From assembly GCA_013399875.1 (NCBI GenBank), contig VXAZ01008030.1:1-64000 (forward strand): a stretch of 64,000 nucleotides of DNA. Direction: 5' to 3'. How positions within the stretch are numbered: position 1 is the stretch's first letter; the number at the start of each line of letters is the position of its first letter. This DNA is from Gymnorhina tibicen. Its lineage: Eukaryota > Chordata > Aves > Passeriformes > Artamidae. The position numbers and the translations under genes are program-made. Below, piece by piece: positions 12,642 to 26,623 of the stretch. The notes below the pieces were generated by a model. The model saw only the letters and a program-made list of their open reading frames with translations, did not search any database and was not told the origin of the DNA.

Positions 12642-14396
12642 TAAATGACTGCCAATCAAAAGAGAACAAACAATATTTTCAGAGATTAATGGTTCCGTGG
12701 CTCAGAGGAAATGAAAAAAAAAGTACAAATGAGATTATTTAAAATTGTAATTGCATAAAAAAAAGATCACTTCTGTACTTACCGCCTGATTTATTATTGA
12801 TCTTCCTGCTAATTCTCTGTGTATTTACAATCATATATGCTAGATGTCTTCAAAAGCATTCAAATAATGACTGCTTTCCAAGCCTGGTCCCTCTATGCAC
12901 CATTCTGGGCATGCAGAGTTGTTTTCCCAGTGATCAGACCAGATTCAAGAGACGGGAAAATGCAGTATTGTACCCCTGCTTGCAGAAAAGCAGGTTTCAC
13001 CTTTGAAATTATGCTTGAATATCAACCTTTTCACTCATCTGTGTTTGAATCTGATTGTTTATACCAGAAATATTTACATTAAAACATTCCTGCCCTTTGC
13101 ACCCACCCTAGCCCAAAGGAGGCTATGATTTAAGGTGACAAGAAATGTATAGGGTTGAACACAATTCTATTTCTACTATAAAGGTCTCATTTCCCCCATG
13201 CTACTTTTATGCCAGTTTAACTCTACAGATTTTATTAGCTGCTAAGGCAGGTGAGCTGTTTGGGAAATGCTTTCCTTTTCCTGCACTGCCTGGCAGGCAG
13301 TTGCAGCCTCCTTGCCCTCAGACTTCTCCATAGTGATAGATCTCAAAGGTAGCTCAGCCTTTTCCTGGCTTTATTGATGGCCTGTTTTTGCTGACAAGCT
13401 ATTCTTCCTTTTCTGCTAACATGGGAGGGATGAGACTTCTCTTGTAACAAGTTTTGGAAGGAGTAGGTGACATATTCAAGTCATGTCTGGAGGAGTTGCT
13501 TACTGCAAGCTAAATAGCACTGAAAATCAAAACACATGAAAATGGCACTCTCTCATAGCAGAAATTTACACAATTTTTATTAAGCCTGGTGGTTTTTAAA
13601 TAATTCCATGCTGAAGCTGAAAAAAACCCAACTTCCTGCTGTCTTCTAATAGAAGTGCTGGCAATTTGGTAACATCTCATAACATATGCAGGTTTCATGT
13701 ACGTTCATTACCTGAAGTCCAGGAACTGCTGCCTAATTGCACAATCAGGCAAGCAGTTACAGAGGAACTGGTAGCTAACACAGCTACCATCGAGCCCCTC
13801 AGCTATCACAAAGGTTGCATGTAAATGTGCCAGCAGTGTGTGTGGCTATCCTACTTACTAAAGTCAAGATGGGAACAAATGGAAACACGAAGGGAGAGCT
13901 CCACAGAAATGGGTGCAAAGCAGTATAATGGACAGGCTAAATGGCAGAGGTGGTGATGAGGCAGCTTAAAGGCAGGAGAGAGGGATGAGAAGGAGAATGT
14001 ATAATGAGTGCTATGGACTCTATAATCAGATTTTCAAATGTTATAGGGCACTTGGAGCAGAGATGTGAACAACTAATAAGAGCTGTGAGCAAATTAGGAT
14101 GGAGACCCCACTGGGATAGGAGGACTGTGAGACAAGCTAATTTTCCAGGAGATAAAGCTGTTGCTGTCTGTCTGAGAGACTAGTATAGGCAAGATGGCTG
14201 TGAATGGATATGCTGAAGAGAAAGCTGATAATGAAGCCACAAGTAAGAGAGAGAAGATAAAATGGAGAAGACTATGATAGCTGTTCTGTAGAGGAATGGG
14301 GAAGTGGCTGTAAGACAAGGGGATGTGCTACATCACCCCACATTGCAGGAAGAGGATGGACCTCAGTACAATACAGTCCTCTCTTGAGGGGTTTTG

Positions 14397-14410
14397 TTTT
14401 TTTTTTTTTT
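14397..14410. repeat. T14 homopolymer
   Basis: Fourteen T in a row followed by CTTTAATTC. No adjacent retroelement body is recognised. Confidence 0.75.
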
Positions 14411-15136
14411 CTTTAATTCACTGACAGGGACAACTACAGGCTGAATCTGTAATTTTGTCTTTTGCTATATTCTCTTGAAGCAAATTTTTCTAAAGTCTTC
14501 TTTCTAGTAAGTATCTGAACAGTTCATAACAAATCATCCCTTCCAGGAGATCATTCATTATTAGACATATTGATGGCATGTTTGAATCTCTAAAGTGGTA
14601 ATTTATGCTATTAGCTGAGTTGTCTTGATGACCTTCACTACACTAGTATTTTACTCATTCTTTCATATTCTTGTACTTCATACATACCAGAGAATAATTC
14701 ATATCCTTGGTAACCTTTGCAAATGATTTCCCCAGAGGTTTTTCTTCATCAATACCAGAGAAAACTAACCCATTGTCATCATCCCCTAAAAAGTAATTAG
14801 CCATGAATAATTGCTCCTTTCTGACATCTTTCTAACTTTGCACTGAATTGATTTTTTTTTTTTAAGTAGAGTCTATTAATTGTGGAAGAATTAGGCTGCC
14901 TTCACACTTTTATTCTCCCATTCCTTATTCTATGCTTTTGTTACAAGTGCTCTGGATTACATTTTGTTTGTCTTGTTTAATGTTGCTTGCACAGTTCCCT
15001 AGCTTTATGATACTTTGAATTCCAGACTGGTGGAATAGATTTTTCTATGCAGTGTTATTAGATTCGATTTTGGAATACTTTTACACAGTGAGTTATTTTT
15101 GTGGAAGTTTTATGCCTCTTTCATGGGACATTTTTT

Positions 15137-15165
15137 CTCTTATTTACCCAGCAGGTAAATAAGAG
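15137..15165. repeat. Perfect 12-bp hairpin with a 5-nt loop
   Basis: CTCTTATTTACC (15137-15148) is exactly reverse complementary to GGTAAATAAGAG (15154-15165), with the loop CAGCA. GACA (15127-15130) and TGTC (15169-15172) could extend the stem across an unpaired T-rich internal loop. It is not known whether it is transcribed. The stem is AT-rich and there is no terminator-like U run that would mean much in a vertebrate. Confidence 0.7.
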
Positions 15166-18100
15166 TTTGTCTCTGCCAAGCAAGATCCAGGGAAAAAATG
15201 CTGATCAGAGCCATGGTGCCCTATCTTTTTGTAACTAGTCCTTGCTTTATGTATCTGGCACAGTTTGTGCTTCATAGGGTCTTCTGGAGTTAGCTAAGCT
15301 ACTGCAGAGGGCTCGAGGATGTGGCCTACCTGTGATGCACTTATGTCTCACCCTAAAAATCCTGAAAAGAGATGTCTCAAAAGTAAAAGAGCAGAAGAGA
15401 AACGCCTTCACATGCATGCACATCTCCTTCATCTCTCTGAAGGCAGAATCTGTTTTCACCCGTGGTGACTAAGTTACTCCACTTTCCATGGAGGTATTTT
15501 TATAAAGATGGGTTATGCTGGAAATGTTTCTTCAGTGGGCTAGGAGGGAAAAATGTGTTTTCCTTCAACATAAGGGAACCCTTCAAACATACTGCTACAC
15601 AGTGAAGAAAACTGTTGTTTTAAACTGCTGCAGCTCTGTTGACATTTAACAGAGCTGTGTTTTTTAAATAAAAGGCGAGAATGCAGGCAATAGAGTGCTT
15701 TGTGTTCCACATGCCTATTCCTCTGCTTCTACATATGAGTAGGAAATCACCCTATTTTTCCCTACTATCTTGTCTGAATCCTTCCTTTTATTGTCTTAGT
15801 CCTGCTGCACTCGCACCTTTCTTTCATATAATGCAGTGGTGCTCAGAAAGCTTTGAATACATTTTAATAATTAAAATAGCTTTTTATTTTAATTTTTAAA
15901 GCAATAGCTTCTTGTGAATTTCTACACATTTAATGTTCGGCCTTCTGGATTTGTGGGCCTCTTTCTCTCAATATATTTGTAAAGGTATTTTTAAAATTTT
16001 TTTTAATCAATCCTCCTCTATTACTTCTCTGTGGTTTTTTTTGTTCTACATAACTATTAGACTAAATGACTATATTTTTGTCAGTTTGCTTTCCCATCTT
16101 TTATAGATTTAATACATTTTTAAAAACCTCCTATAATTGTTTACTTCAGTTGACATTTTATTCTCCATATTCCTTTTTTCTTTTATGTGTTAGTCTAGAG
16201 AATCTTAATCACAATGGAGTTGGAAAACATGGTGGATTTTAATACTTTCTTCCAACTTTTCCTAGTAGATTCTTGTTTTTGTAAGGATTATACATGTCAG
16301 GTTCTCCTTGATTTCCATTAAAGTTCTGGCTTTAGGACTGAACTGTTGTTTACTTAAGTCCTCCAAGTGCTCCTTTCTGAACTGAAAACCTTTACACTCC
16401 TTTATTACATGAACTCATTCTTTACTCGGTTGGATACAAGCATTCAGTAGTCACTATTTTTAGGTTTATCTTTCTTTTTTCTTTCTATTTCTGTTCTATC
16501 TGTAAACTTTACCATAGGCTGAGGATATCTTAGCTGCTGACTTTGGTAGTTGCTTCATGAATCCTAAAGTTAAGTTCAAAAGGATTTAAACATTTGTTTC
16601 TGTACATATATCAGCATACCCCAAAAATATAGCAACCTAGCATGTTAGCTCAGAAATCTTTTATATTTTTCCTTTTACATGTTTTGACTGTGCTTTCCTT
16701 TTCTATTTGAATCCCAACTCTTATCTTCACTGTGGAGTTATAGCTTGCTGAGATAGTGAATATTTGCCTGGACCACAAGAGCACATGATTTCTCATTGTT
16801 TTTCTGTCTCAATCTTGAATGCAGTGCTTAGATTGAAATGACTGCTTAGAAGAGAGATTAAAGGACTGCCAGAGAGATATCCAAGGAATCTGTGTTCTTA
16901 TGTACGGACATTCTAGTTATAGTTACAGATTCTGGTTATACAGTTGCCATCCTAACAGGATTTCTTTGTATTCAAGGGTAAAAATTTACCTTGTTTATTT
17001 ACATGTCTATGACTGAGTAGTACCAGCTGAAAATGGAAAACATTCAGATTATATATGTACGTGTACAGTAGGGAACGGAACTTGTCTCAAAGAATTTAAA
17101 AAATTAAATATGTTTCTCTCTTTCTTTTTTAAACTTATTCTGATAAAAACATATTGGACTATACTAATAATGGACTCAAATACTAAAGCAGCATCTTCAT
17201 TGATTTATATCCCTCTGGCATAGCTCAATCTACAAGACATCAACAAACAGAATGTAAATTTTCTCCCGAATGCACGATTCTTTCATGCCACCACAGACTC
17301 TGAGAGACTCCTTATTATTACTTTTGATCTCTGTGGGTCTTGATATTATGAAATCCTTCTGTAAACTCAGCTGCATGCACATTTCATCTGTGCGGAAAGC
17401 ACTTAAGTTGACTTCATATTTTTTTTCCACCTTCAAAATTCTTTGTTTCCGTCCATGTGACGCTAAATTTCTCAGGGGAAGAGGGATTGAAGCCTCAGTA
17501 GAAAGAGAAATTGGGAGGAAAATCCCCTATTGACTACAGGGTATGAAAAAGATTCATAGGCATCTCATTGGGAGTGTTATCTAAGCTCAGATGCTTCTGT
17601 GCTGCCTTATATATAATCTGATATTTTTCATTTGGAGCCCAAGTACATCTAAATATTTTTACAAAAATGTAAAATAAATGTGCATATAAATTATAGATTA
17701 GGAATGAGGACACCCTGGTAAGTAATTTCATATAGTTCATCCACTTTCTTTTTCTATTGCATTACTGGTTTAAGTTTGAAGTAATAAAATCCTTTTTTAA
17801 ACTTCTAGAATTACTTGTACTATTCCTTATTTGTTCCTTCTGAAGCCTCCAAGTATGAAAGGTTATTTATTGTGGCACTAGCACTTGCTAAATCTTAATA
17901 GGAAAAAATCTTGTAAGTGTCACCATGGTATCTGTCACAGTTGCAAGTAATAATTTTGTTTCCAAAATCTGTCATCTCCTTCTTTTTTTTTTCATAAAAG
18001 ACACCGTGCTGATATGAAAATTGTCTGTGCTCCACTCAAATGTACAGAGAAAAAACACTCAGTAGCAAAGTTTTTCTTAGACAAGCCTGGTGAAATTCCT

Positions 18101-21100
18101 TATCCAGGTGAATTTTCACCTTATTCAGGTGAAATTACTTATGTCGGCAATTAATTTGGTCTGATATTGTTCTAGAAGGCATTTCAAAAGTTAACAAGGT
18201 GAATCTTACTGTACCTAGAAATAGTGCTGACTTTTCCATGTCACTTCTGGGTCACAGTGTTGTCAGTTTCTGCTTTTAATGGAGTCTCATGATATTTGCT
18301 CATTTTTTTTTTTTCCCTTGAAGTCCCAGATTCTGGGGACATATCTCATATTTCATTTTTAAAAATGAACAGGTTTATAGTTCTTGTGGTACCTTAGAAA
18401 ACCTTGACAACTTGACCCGAGTTCACCCTATGGTCTCAGAAACACAGAGTTAATTAAAAGAAACAAGCATTCATGAGACTGCTAAAAATTTCATAGGTTT
18501 TTTTGGACAGTATTATTCCTCGGAGACTGAAGTAGAGATAATTTTTGACTTTTGAATGCACAGGTTAGCTGTGCAGAGTGAAGTAAAGCATGCGTCCAAC
18601 TGGTGTGTGCTCAAAGCTCAGTGAAGTCCCAGGCACATACTCTGAGTAGCAGCTTTTCTTCTGGATAAAGGGCACTTTGGCCATACAGGCTTGGGCAACT
18701 GATGGACTGAGGTTCAAACCACAGATATCCTCCAGCTTGTCTCGATAACTGTTGACAACCCTTGTGTGACTTCATTGCTGCTGTAACAAGACAGGACTGA
18801 TATTATTCTGCCCTTGGCAAGGCTGTTCTGGGCATTGACTCATTACTCTTTGAAGTGTATTTGATATTACTGAATGGGGTGGGAGGTAGAGGCCGGTTGA
18901 AATTGGTGGTCAAAGTATGTGTTGAGAACAAAGGAAATGTTGATATTTACCCTTCATGAAATATTGGGTAAATGTATTAGTTTCTGATGCTACCAGATAG
19001 ACAGGAATATGTATATTTTATGTATTTATATATACTCCCATACCTTTCCAATTAATTTCTTGGTAGATAGCTGAATCTCTCATCCCTTTGTCTCTGAGGT
19101 GTGCCCTGCACAGCATATTAAGGGTCAATGCAAACTCTGTCAATGCGTTGAGGTGGCCAAAATCTGGGTGGTCGGAGGAGTGCGCTGCAGCGTGCTGGTG
19201 ATGAGCACTCGCTGGAGGCCCCTCTGGAGATCTGCATCCCACCTGCAGCTCTGGTGCAACTCCCACCGAGTTGCAAAGGTGCAGGATGTGTAGAAGGGCC
19301 ATAGCTGGAAAAGGACTGGCGGCTAACCTGGTCCCTGCTGGGAGTGAGCAAGCCAGCAAAGACGGCAGGTAAGATAAAGGAATGAGGGGTTTAAAACAAC
19401 ACAGGCCAATTTGCATCTCTCTCTTACTTGGGTTGCTGCCAAATGCTGACAGAGCTACTAAACAGGCTTCCTGTTCATTGTCAGCCCTCATGCCTCCGGT
19501 TAGAGCTGCAACCTGTGTCTCCCTTACCTGTCCGGGAAAAGCCTACCCCCTTCTGCAGAAGGAGTGGTATTTTAATGAGAAATGTTTAGTCATCTCCCCT
19601 TCCTGCATTTGTAAAGCTCCCACGTGTTTGTTGAGAGGTATCTCGTCTAAGGTTGTTTCCTTCCTTTTCTCATTGTTTCCCTATTTCCGTGTTGATTTTA
19701 CACAACAGGTTTCTCCAGTAAACCATAGATTAACTGGATTAAAACATGGTAATTGAGAATTAACCCAGAGCTGCTCCATTTCTGCCACGTTTCAACATTA
19801 TAAATAGCCTTTGGGTTTTTGGTGAATACTCACTCCATTTTTTATGTTGTCTCGTGAAAAAAGAGCCACTTTAACAATCAAGGCATTATTTTATGGCAAG
19901 CAAGATAACATTTTACAAAAGAAAGGCAAGGTTGCTGAAAGCTTTGAAACAGAATTTTTGAACTGTTCAAAAATGCATGGCTTCTTTTCTTAAACTATAA
20001 AATATTTGGAGAAGGGTTTTACTGCAGTGATTCCCACTCCATAGTTTTGTGAGGCTGTAATAGTGCAGGAATCAGAAGCAGGTATGAGGGGGAAAATCCT
20101 AGTCTGGTTAGAGAGTTGCCAAGGACTTAAATTAAGCCAGGGCTTTGCCTGAAGTTTCTGGAAGGCAGAGAGCCTGCTATAGGAGGAGTGGAGAGGATTC
20201 TGATGTAGTCTCCTTTCAACCAGTACTGGAAGTCAGCTCATCTAACTTAAGCTGCCTGGAAGTCCAGTATCTACTCTAAACCAGTTTTCCAGGGTACCCT
20301 TATAATTAGCAAGAGGAGATAAACTCCAGAGGGCAATTCATGCTGCTTTTCTGAGACATCTGCTTTAGCACTGGATAAATCAGCCTCTTCAGTGTTTTTC
20401 ATTCTTTGCTGACTACAGGTGGATGCCAGACAACGAGCTCAGACCAGACATTTCCAGTTAGGGAGGTGAATAGGTTGCTTGTTATCTGCATGGTTTCGTG
20501 CCTGTGGAGTGTGAGTACAAACTCCTGGAGGATTCCTGCTCTCTTGCTCTTTGTGATTAAAAAGGAAATCGATGTATGGAAGTGAATTTGCCCCTTACTG
20601 TTTTAAAAATACAATCCTTAACTGTGTAGCAGTAGCTTGGTGCGGAGTAGAACACAAAGTCGACTGCAGACACAAAACACAGACACAGTTGCTTGTAACC
20701 AGCAGTGTCTCCTGCAGTGGTCACCATGCTCCTCTCAGGCACTGTGACTATTCTAATGTCAAGACTTCAGCCTACACATCAAATGCTGTCTGCTCCTAGC
20801 CAGGGAGGAGACATAAACATAGCATCCATATAAAACACCACCTATACGGCCCGGGTGAAATCAGGAGTGAGCAAGAGTGACTGTGGCTTGACTTGCCCAT
20901 CAGGTGCACAGACACATAGTAATGATAAGTTTTTAAGATGTCTGGCTCTATTTTTCTGTAAGCCATGCAGTCCTCGTGCATTACAGTATTGTGGTGCAGC
21001 TGCATTTGTGGATGTTCATTGCTCCACACCTTGATATTTATGGCAGAAGAACTAAAGGGGAAAAGCACTTGCAGTAGCTGTCTAAACCCTTGTAAGTGGC

Positions 21101-24100
21101 AAGGGGGCAGAGGCAGAATCTGCAAATGGCAGAGAGACAGTTCTTGAGTTTGACAGGCTAAAGCAAAGTTAAAAAACAACAAAACAACCAAGCCTCTAAG
21201 TAGTGTTTGTCTAACTATTTTCAAAGACAGCATTTTGAGCTTTATGTTGCTTTAGTCAGTGATGTGTTTTAGCAGAGAAACAACAGGAATTGCGTTGAGC
21301 TCATCTCAAACACACATAAAATATTTTAGTTTCTTTTCTTTTATCTCCCCTTTAAGATACAGCTCAGGAGAACTATGTTCCAAGTGACAGCATCTTTGAC
21401 AACCTGTACTTTTTGTTCTACCTTTTGTTCTTCTTCCTGTGAAAAGCCGTGTGATGAAGATTGCTGTAGAACCTTGATACCCTCCCTACTTATGTGGAAA
21501 AAAAAGGAAGAAGTAACTGTATACTTCCCAGAGGGTCAGACTGAGCCTTTAACTGCAACATCAATTGAAGGGCTCTGTATCTCTGAAGCAGCCTGGGGCA
21601 GGATGTATCCTTGCCTTGTATCAAAACGAAGCAGTAGAGCACTGAACAGGATTCCTCACTCTAGTGTTAACAAAATTCCTTACAATAAGTTAATAGAAAG
21701 TCTACCCAGAACCATGGAAATGCCATTCACTGAGTTTTCTGAATGTGCTTTCTCCCTTTGTGCCAGCAAACGCTGCTCTGATGCTCAGAGAGAGACAGAT
21801 TCTGAAAATGTAGGCACTGTTTCTTAACCTCAAAATTATTGATTTCTTGAATTGGAACATCACCATTTCATTTTAAGAATTCCTAACTTTGTAATTTTGC
21901 CTAATTGCACGAATCTTGAACTTGGTCCAAAGACAGCAAGCACTTATGAATGTATTTAACTTTACTTGTGACCAATGATAAGCCCAAACACAGCTAGTTT
22001 TCGAGAAGCTTTTCCACAACCCTTTATCTCTGGTAGTAGTGGCTCTCACAAGAATAATGAATTTTCTTCACAGAATCCTAGTGAGATAAAGCATTGTTAT
22101 TATCCCATTGTACAGCTGCGAGAAGTGACACAGAAATGAAGTGCTTTTCTTAAAGTCTTATTTCAGTTAAAAAAGAGGTTAAAATTTGAAAAAAAAAAGT
22201 CATTTTATTATTTTAATTTAATTGATCTTGCTGTCCCAAAGACTTTTCCTGTGTATCCATACACAAAGCAAGTGGTGCTCTAAAGTGCTAGCGATCATTT
22301 ATGATGACAAACCTCTGCTGGAAAATGAATAAAAAACTCTTTTATACTGTGAGCCTTTGTGTCTGTAAGTGCATGTGTGCCTGTCTGAGTGCACTTTTTG
22401 GAGTTTAGAGCTACTAAATTAAAGTTTAAATCCTCTAGGTCTCACAGCAGGGCAGAAGTTTCCAGGAATGCAGAACACAGTAGAAATCAGCAGAGACTGT
22501 AGAGAAGCAGTGAAGAAACACACGCTGTATATTTTCAAAGCAAGGTCAGTGTTCATTAATATTGCTATGGAGAGCTCAGCTACACAGAGAGTTCTTCACA
22601 AGCTTTACTTACGAGGTGCTTGGCACTCCGAATCATTGCCTGCTCGTAGCGCAGCACGACTATTCCTGTACTCACAGAGGTGGGAGAGCCGGCCGAGATT
22701 GTGAGGACTGGCCTTCACATTAACGTTGTTTTTCTGTTTGGAGGTGGCATGACATTCCTTGAGAGTCGTATCCTACTGACTGCAAAAGCTCAGGAGCAAG
22801 CTGTGTGGAGCAGAACTCAATTGATTTCGATGACAGACAACTGGAAAACATGATGAGGGGCACACCCTCCACCTGGCATCTGCTGTGTAAATCCACCCAC
22901 TATTATCAAACTTGGTGTTCTCTCCGGATTACAAAGCAAGTCTGTGGAAAAGCACCTTCTTACATCAAAGCAATGTGAATCCCAACCAAGTTTCAAAACT
23001 CATCTAACCTTACAGAGAGGAAAGGGATAATAAGAGATTAAGACCTAGGTTGAAATTAGAGGCAAATGACCCTATATGGATTGCAGAAGGCACAATGGTC
23101 TCTGAGGTACTGGAAGCAGAGTAATGAAGAGAGACATGGAGGCACTGGAATTGGAGAAGATGGAGGAGGTGAATGCAGACATGGAAGGAGAATGGAGTAT
23201 CTTGGTGCCCAGAGTGGATATGGAAGCAGAAAAAAGCCATTACTCACTAAAAGGAAAGAATTACAGATCCTTAATATACAGGAAGGAGGACCGCAACGAG
23301 TCCCTAAAACAAAGGGTAAGGGGAAAACAGAGCACAGAAGCTTCCCGGAAAGGTCTGTAAACGTCTCCACAGTGTGTCCAGTAAATCTAGGTTGCAGAAG
23401 CAATGAAGCATTTGCTGGTCTATGAAGCACCATATATTTGAATATGCCTGTTCAATTTTGAATCTGTTCAAGTTCCCATACTGCCTTCAGAAGTATGGGA
23501 CAGGGACCTCCACAGTTGAGTCTTCTCTCTTAGCTGTCTGTGAAAACTGAATAGGTCTGAATCTTGGTACAGTATTTCTATTTCAGGGCCCAGGAGTGAC
23601 CACAGTGCAGTTAAGTGGAGAAGAGAGCATGAAAGTTAAAACTGAATAGACAGTCAGGATCTGAAGGCAGTAATTTTTTTTTTCTAGGAGAAAACTATAG
23701 GATCAAATAATATATTTTCAATATTACAAAACATTTGTTTATTCGTATAAAAAATGCCCACTTGAAAGAATTTCCCAAGTCCTCTCTCCCTTTTCAGTTA
23801 AATATAATACCTGACACTTCCCAGCTGTAGTGATTTCATTTCATAACCATCTTTCAGATGCAAAACGTCTGCAGTACAGGTGAGAGCCCATGATAGGTCA
23901 CTAGTTTTCAAGAACTGTTCAGGTGTTTTTATTCCCTTAAGCTGAAACCTCACATGTGGAAACCGTGTGAAGTTGAGAAAATAGATAAAGGCAGTGTGGA
24001 CAGCTCAGGAAAAACAAGGAAGATGCCTTTTTTCCCCAGTGTTTTGAACTTAATTTAAAACACTGCTTCCAGCTACAACAAAAAAAAAACAACTGGCTAT

Positions 24101-26034
24101 TAAGGTGTAATGAACATACAACTTCAGATCTCTTTGAAGAGAAGGTATGTGTAAAAGCAATAGTTAGAGTGTTATAGTGTTTTGTAGCAGAGATCGTCAA
24201 AGACCTTTGAAGACACAGACCTTCCCGAGCCCCTGCAATGTGTGTTTGAGCTGTTGTTTCCATTTTACAGAAGATTAAAATGAGTTCTCGAAAGATTCAT
24301 AAGACTGAGGTAAAATAAATGTAAAGGCCATGACAGATTTTAGTATACCACCACTCCCAAGTTTATGCTTCAGCTGCACGGCTGTCTTTATGTTTGCCTG
24401 CAGCAAAACAGAGGTTTAAAATAATAGACAAGTTGCTATATATGTATTAAAATTCCTGTCAAAATACATTAAATTGTATGTTAATGAGAAAATTCTATTT
24501 TGAATTCTTTCATCTGGTTCGTAGACATAAACAAGAAGGGGATGATATTTATAGGCATGTTCTTAACAGACAGCATTGTGTAGCAGGAAAGTTTATTTTC
24601 TATGTTTTAGAGCTGCTGCAAGCTCCAAAACCCCCACTACAGCAGTCTGCTTCAGTAGCCCCAAAATTCCCTTTTCTCTGTCTTTCTTTCTGCTACTTTA
24701 TGTCTCAAGGACCCTATGATTTGTCTGGCTTTTAATAAAACTAGATAGCGTGTGGATTGCAACACTCTGGGCCAAAAGAGTTTCACATGTTTACAGCTGG
24801 ACTGAATTTTGTCCTGAACAACACTTTGACCGCTTTTCAACAGAAGAAATAATCAGAAGGACACGCAGCTGCTGCATAAAAGCCAGGGGAAATTAAAATG
24901 TTTCCCATAAGGAAACAAATGAACAAAATACATATGCAGCTTGAGTAGAATTTGCATTGTAACATCATTAATTACTAAAAAGCCACAGGTGGGAATGCCA
25001 TGAGGCATGAAAATATTATTATGAAGGGAGAAATGATTCTGTGTCAATAGGACAGTCCTTGCAAAGGGGCATCAAACTGGTCAATGGCTAAGGCTGTCAG
25101 AGCAATATCTTAGCAGATGAAATATTTCCTAAGAAGTAAGTACAAACCCATAGGATATTTGTAATGCTTCTTTTTTTTTTCAGTCCTTCAAAAATATAAT
25201 TTAACTCCTTTTTTTTTTAATTTTCTCAACACAAAGGTGTGTTAACACTTAGTACATGACTGGCCTTCTGTTTATAATTTTATAGTTAGGGAAATGGAAG
25301 ACAGAGATGCTCAGGGTAAGACAATGAGTTTGAACCAGAACTGAGACTGGCAAGCCCTGCATTTTATTGACAGCACAGTGATTTTCTGGGCTCTCTTTGA
25401 TTGTGATTTGTCTTGTGCTGCCTTACTCTTTTTCTGGTAATTCTGTATAGATGCTTCTGCCTGGGAATTTTACTCTAGGACTCCTTTGTTGGCATATTTC
25501 AGACTTTAAAAAGTTGTTGCAAAATTTACAGAAACGTCTGCAGATTTCATGTTTTTTAAAAAATTGAACTAGTAAAGTGAAATTATAAGGAAGAACACCA
25601 GCAACAGATCCAACTCATTATGTTTACAATTATTTAACTGCACGAAATTTTAAATCAGTTTTGCTGAACATCAGACTATGTAGGTAAAGCTAGTTTAGCT
25701 GACTATTATAAATGTCAGAGACGCTGCCAGCCAGCAACTTACCTGTTCTTTTGTGCTAATCTTTTCTTGCCACAAATTGCAAAACAAATGGAGCGATACT
25801 TGGGAAGCTTTTTCTATGCTTCTGAACACAGAGATCTGTCCCCTTTCAAAGAATTCAATAGTGGAATTGATAAATGAACTAAATCATCCCTCAAACGCTG
25901 AGAAACAGGTATTGATGCCTGTGATGCTAGAAGTATGAGTACTATTCAGAAAAAGAAGTATTGCCCACCTTGAGGATATGTTGAAAATCTCCTCAAAGAA
26001 CAGGTCTGACAGAGAGAATAATTTTAGTTCGGTA
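15166..26034. other. AT-rich stretch without recognisable genes
   Basis: No gene, RNA gene or repeat family is recognised in these 10.9 kb. At 19100-19368 there is a patch richer in G, C and CpG that ends in CAG followed by GTAAGAT, a strong splice-donor match. At 21375-21827 there is an ATG-initiated 150-codon frame with a Cys-rich start. At 20796-21233 (minus) there is a 145-codon frame that begins with a hydrophobic run. None has recognisable domains or a supporting exon structure, so none is called a gene. T-rich runs occur, for example near 14850-14865 and 18303-18315. Confidence 0.45.
18085..18137 (+). repeat. Three imperfect short direct repeats
   Basis: The word CTGGTGAAATTCCTTAT is repeated as CAGGTGAATTTTCACCTTAT and CAGGTGAAATTACTTAT. 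The middle copy also contains the palindrome AGGTGAATTTTCACCT. Confidence 0.5.
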
Positions 26035-26623
26035 TGCTGGTTTCAGCTGGTGTAGAGTTAACTTTCTTCACAATGGCTGGTGTGGGGCTGTGTTTCGGAT
26101 TTGTGCTGAACACAGGGCTGATAATACAGAGATGGTTTTGTTATTGCTGAGCAGAACGTACACAGAGCCAAGGCCTTTTCTGCTTTTTGTACTGCTACCC
26201 TGGTGAGGAGGCTCAGGGTGCTTGGGAGGTTGGGAGGAGACACAACCAGGACAGGTGACCCAAACTGACCAAAAAGATGTTCCAGACCATGTGACATCAT
26301 GCTCAGTATATAAAGTGGGGAGAAGAAGGAGGAAGGGAAGAACATTTGGAGTGATGGCATTTGTCTTCCCAAGTACCCATTATACGTGATGAGGCCCTGC
26401 TCTCCTGGAGATGGCTGAACACCTGCCTGCCCATGGACAGCAGTGAATCAATTAATTTGTTCTGCTTGTGTGTGAAGCTCTTGCTTTCCCTACTAAATAG
26501 TGTTTACCCCAGCCCATGAGTTTTCTGGCTTTTACACTTCCCATTCTCTCCCTGATCCCACTGGTGGAGGATTGAGTGATTGGCTGCGAGGGGCTTGATT
26601 GCTGGCTGAGCGAATTGGTGACA
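26035..26623 (+). mobile_element. Solo LTR, avian ERVL-like family (copy 2)
   Basis: The element starts TGCTGGTTTCAGCTGG and ends near TTGGTGACA. It matches the copy at 4801-5395 block by block. It carries TGACATCA at 26293-26300, an intact TATATAAAG TATA box at 26308-26316, and the shared ATGGCTGAACA block near 26410-26420. The downstream GC-rich U5 block with GATCCCACTGG also fits the family. I do not see a convincing target-site duplication at these borders, so either end could be off by a few bases. No internal viral sequence adjoins it. Confidence 0.8.
26293..26316 (+). promoter_or_regulatory. LTR promoter: CRE-like site and TATA box
   Basis: TGACATCA, one base from the cAMP-response palindrome TGACGTCA, lies 7 bases before TATATAAAG. 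Copy 1 keeps the same TGACATCA (5042-5049) but has lost the TATA box. The change G to A fits loss of a CpG. Whether the site binds anything is inference. Confidence 0.5.

Larger units (their letters stand above)
10169..15136. other. AT-rich stretch without recognisable genes
   Basis: No gene or transposon family is recognised. A pyrimidine-rich tract lies at about 12567-12641 and a 14-T run at 14397-14410. Short open frames overlap these low-complexity runs and are not credible as genes. Confidence 0.5.

Noticed and set aside
12484..12742. Lys/Arg/Glu-rich minus frame and Leu/Phe-rich plus frame
   Set aside because: They are created by the polypyrimidine tract.
19018..19491. 157-codon minus frame overlapping the CpG-bearing patch
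   Set aside because: Its length is explained by the locally lower AT content, and no domain is visible.
20796..21233. 145-codon minus frame starting with a hydrophobic, signal-peptide-like run
   Set aside because: A frame of this length is expected by chance in AT-rich DNA, and there is no domain, cysteine pattern or exon evidence after the first 26 residues.
21375..21827. 150-codon plus frame with a Cys-rich start as a small secreted or metal-binding protein
   Set aside because: It lacks a signal peptide and any recognised spacing of cysteines, and chance gives about one such frame in 64 kb.
4801..26623. Two same-family, same-strand LTRs as the ends of one provirus
   Set aside because: They are about 21 kb apart, no gag, pol or env lies between them, and copy 1 has its own near-perfect 5-bp target duplication.
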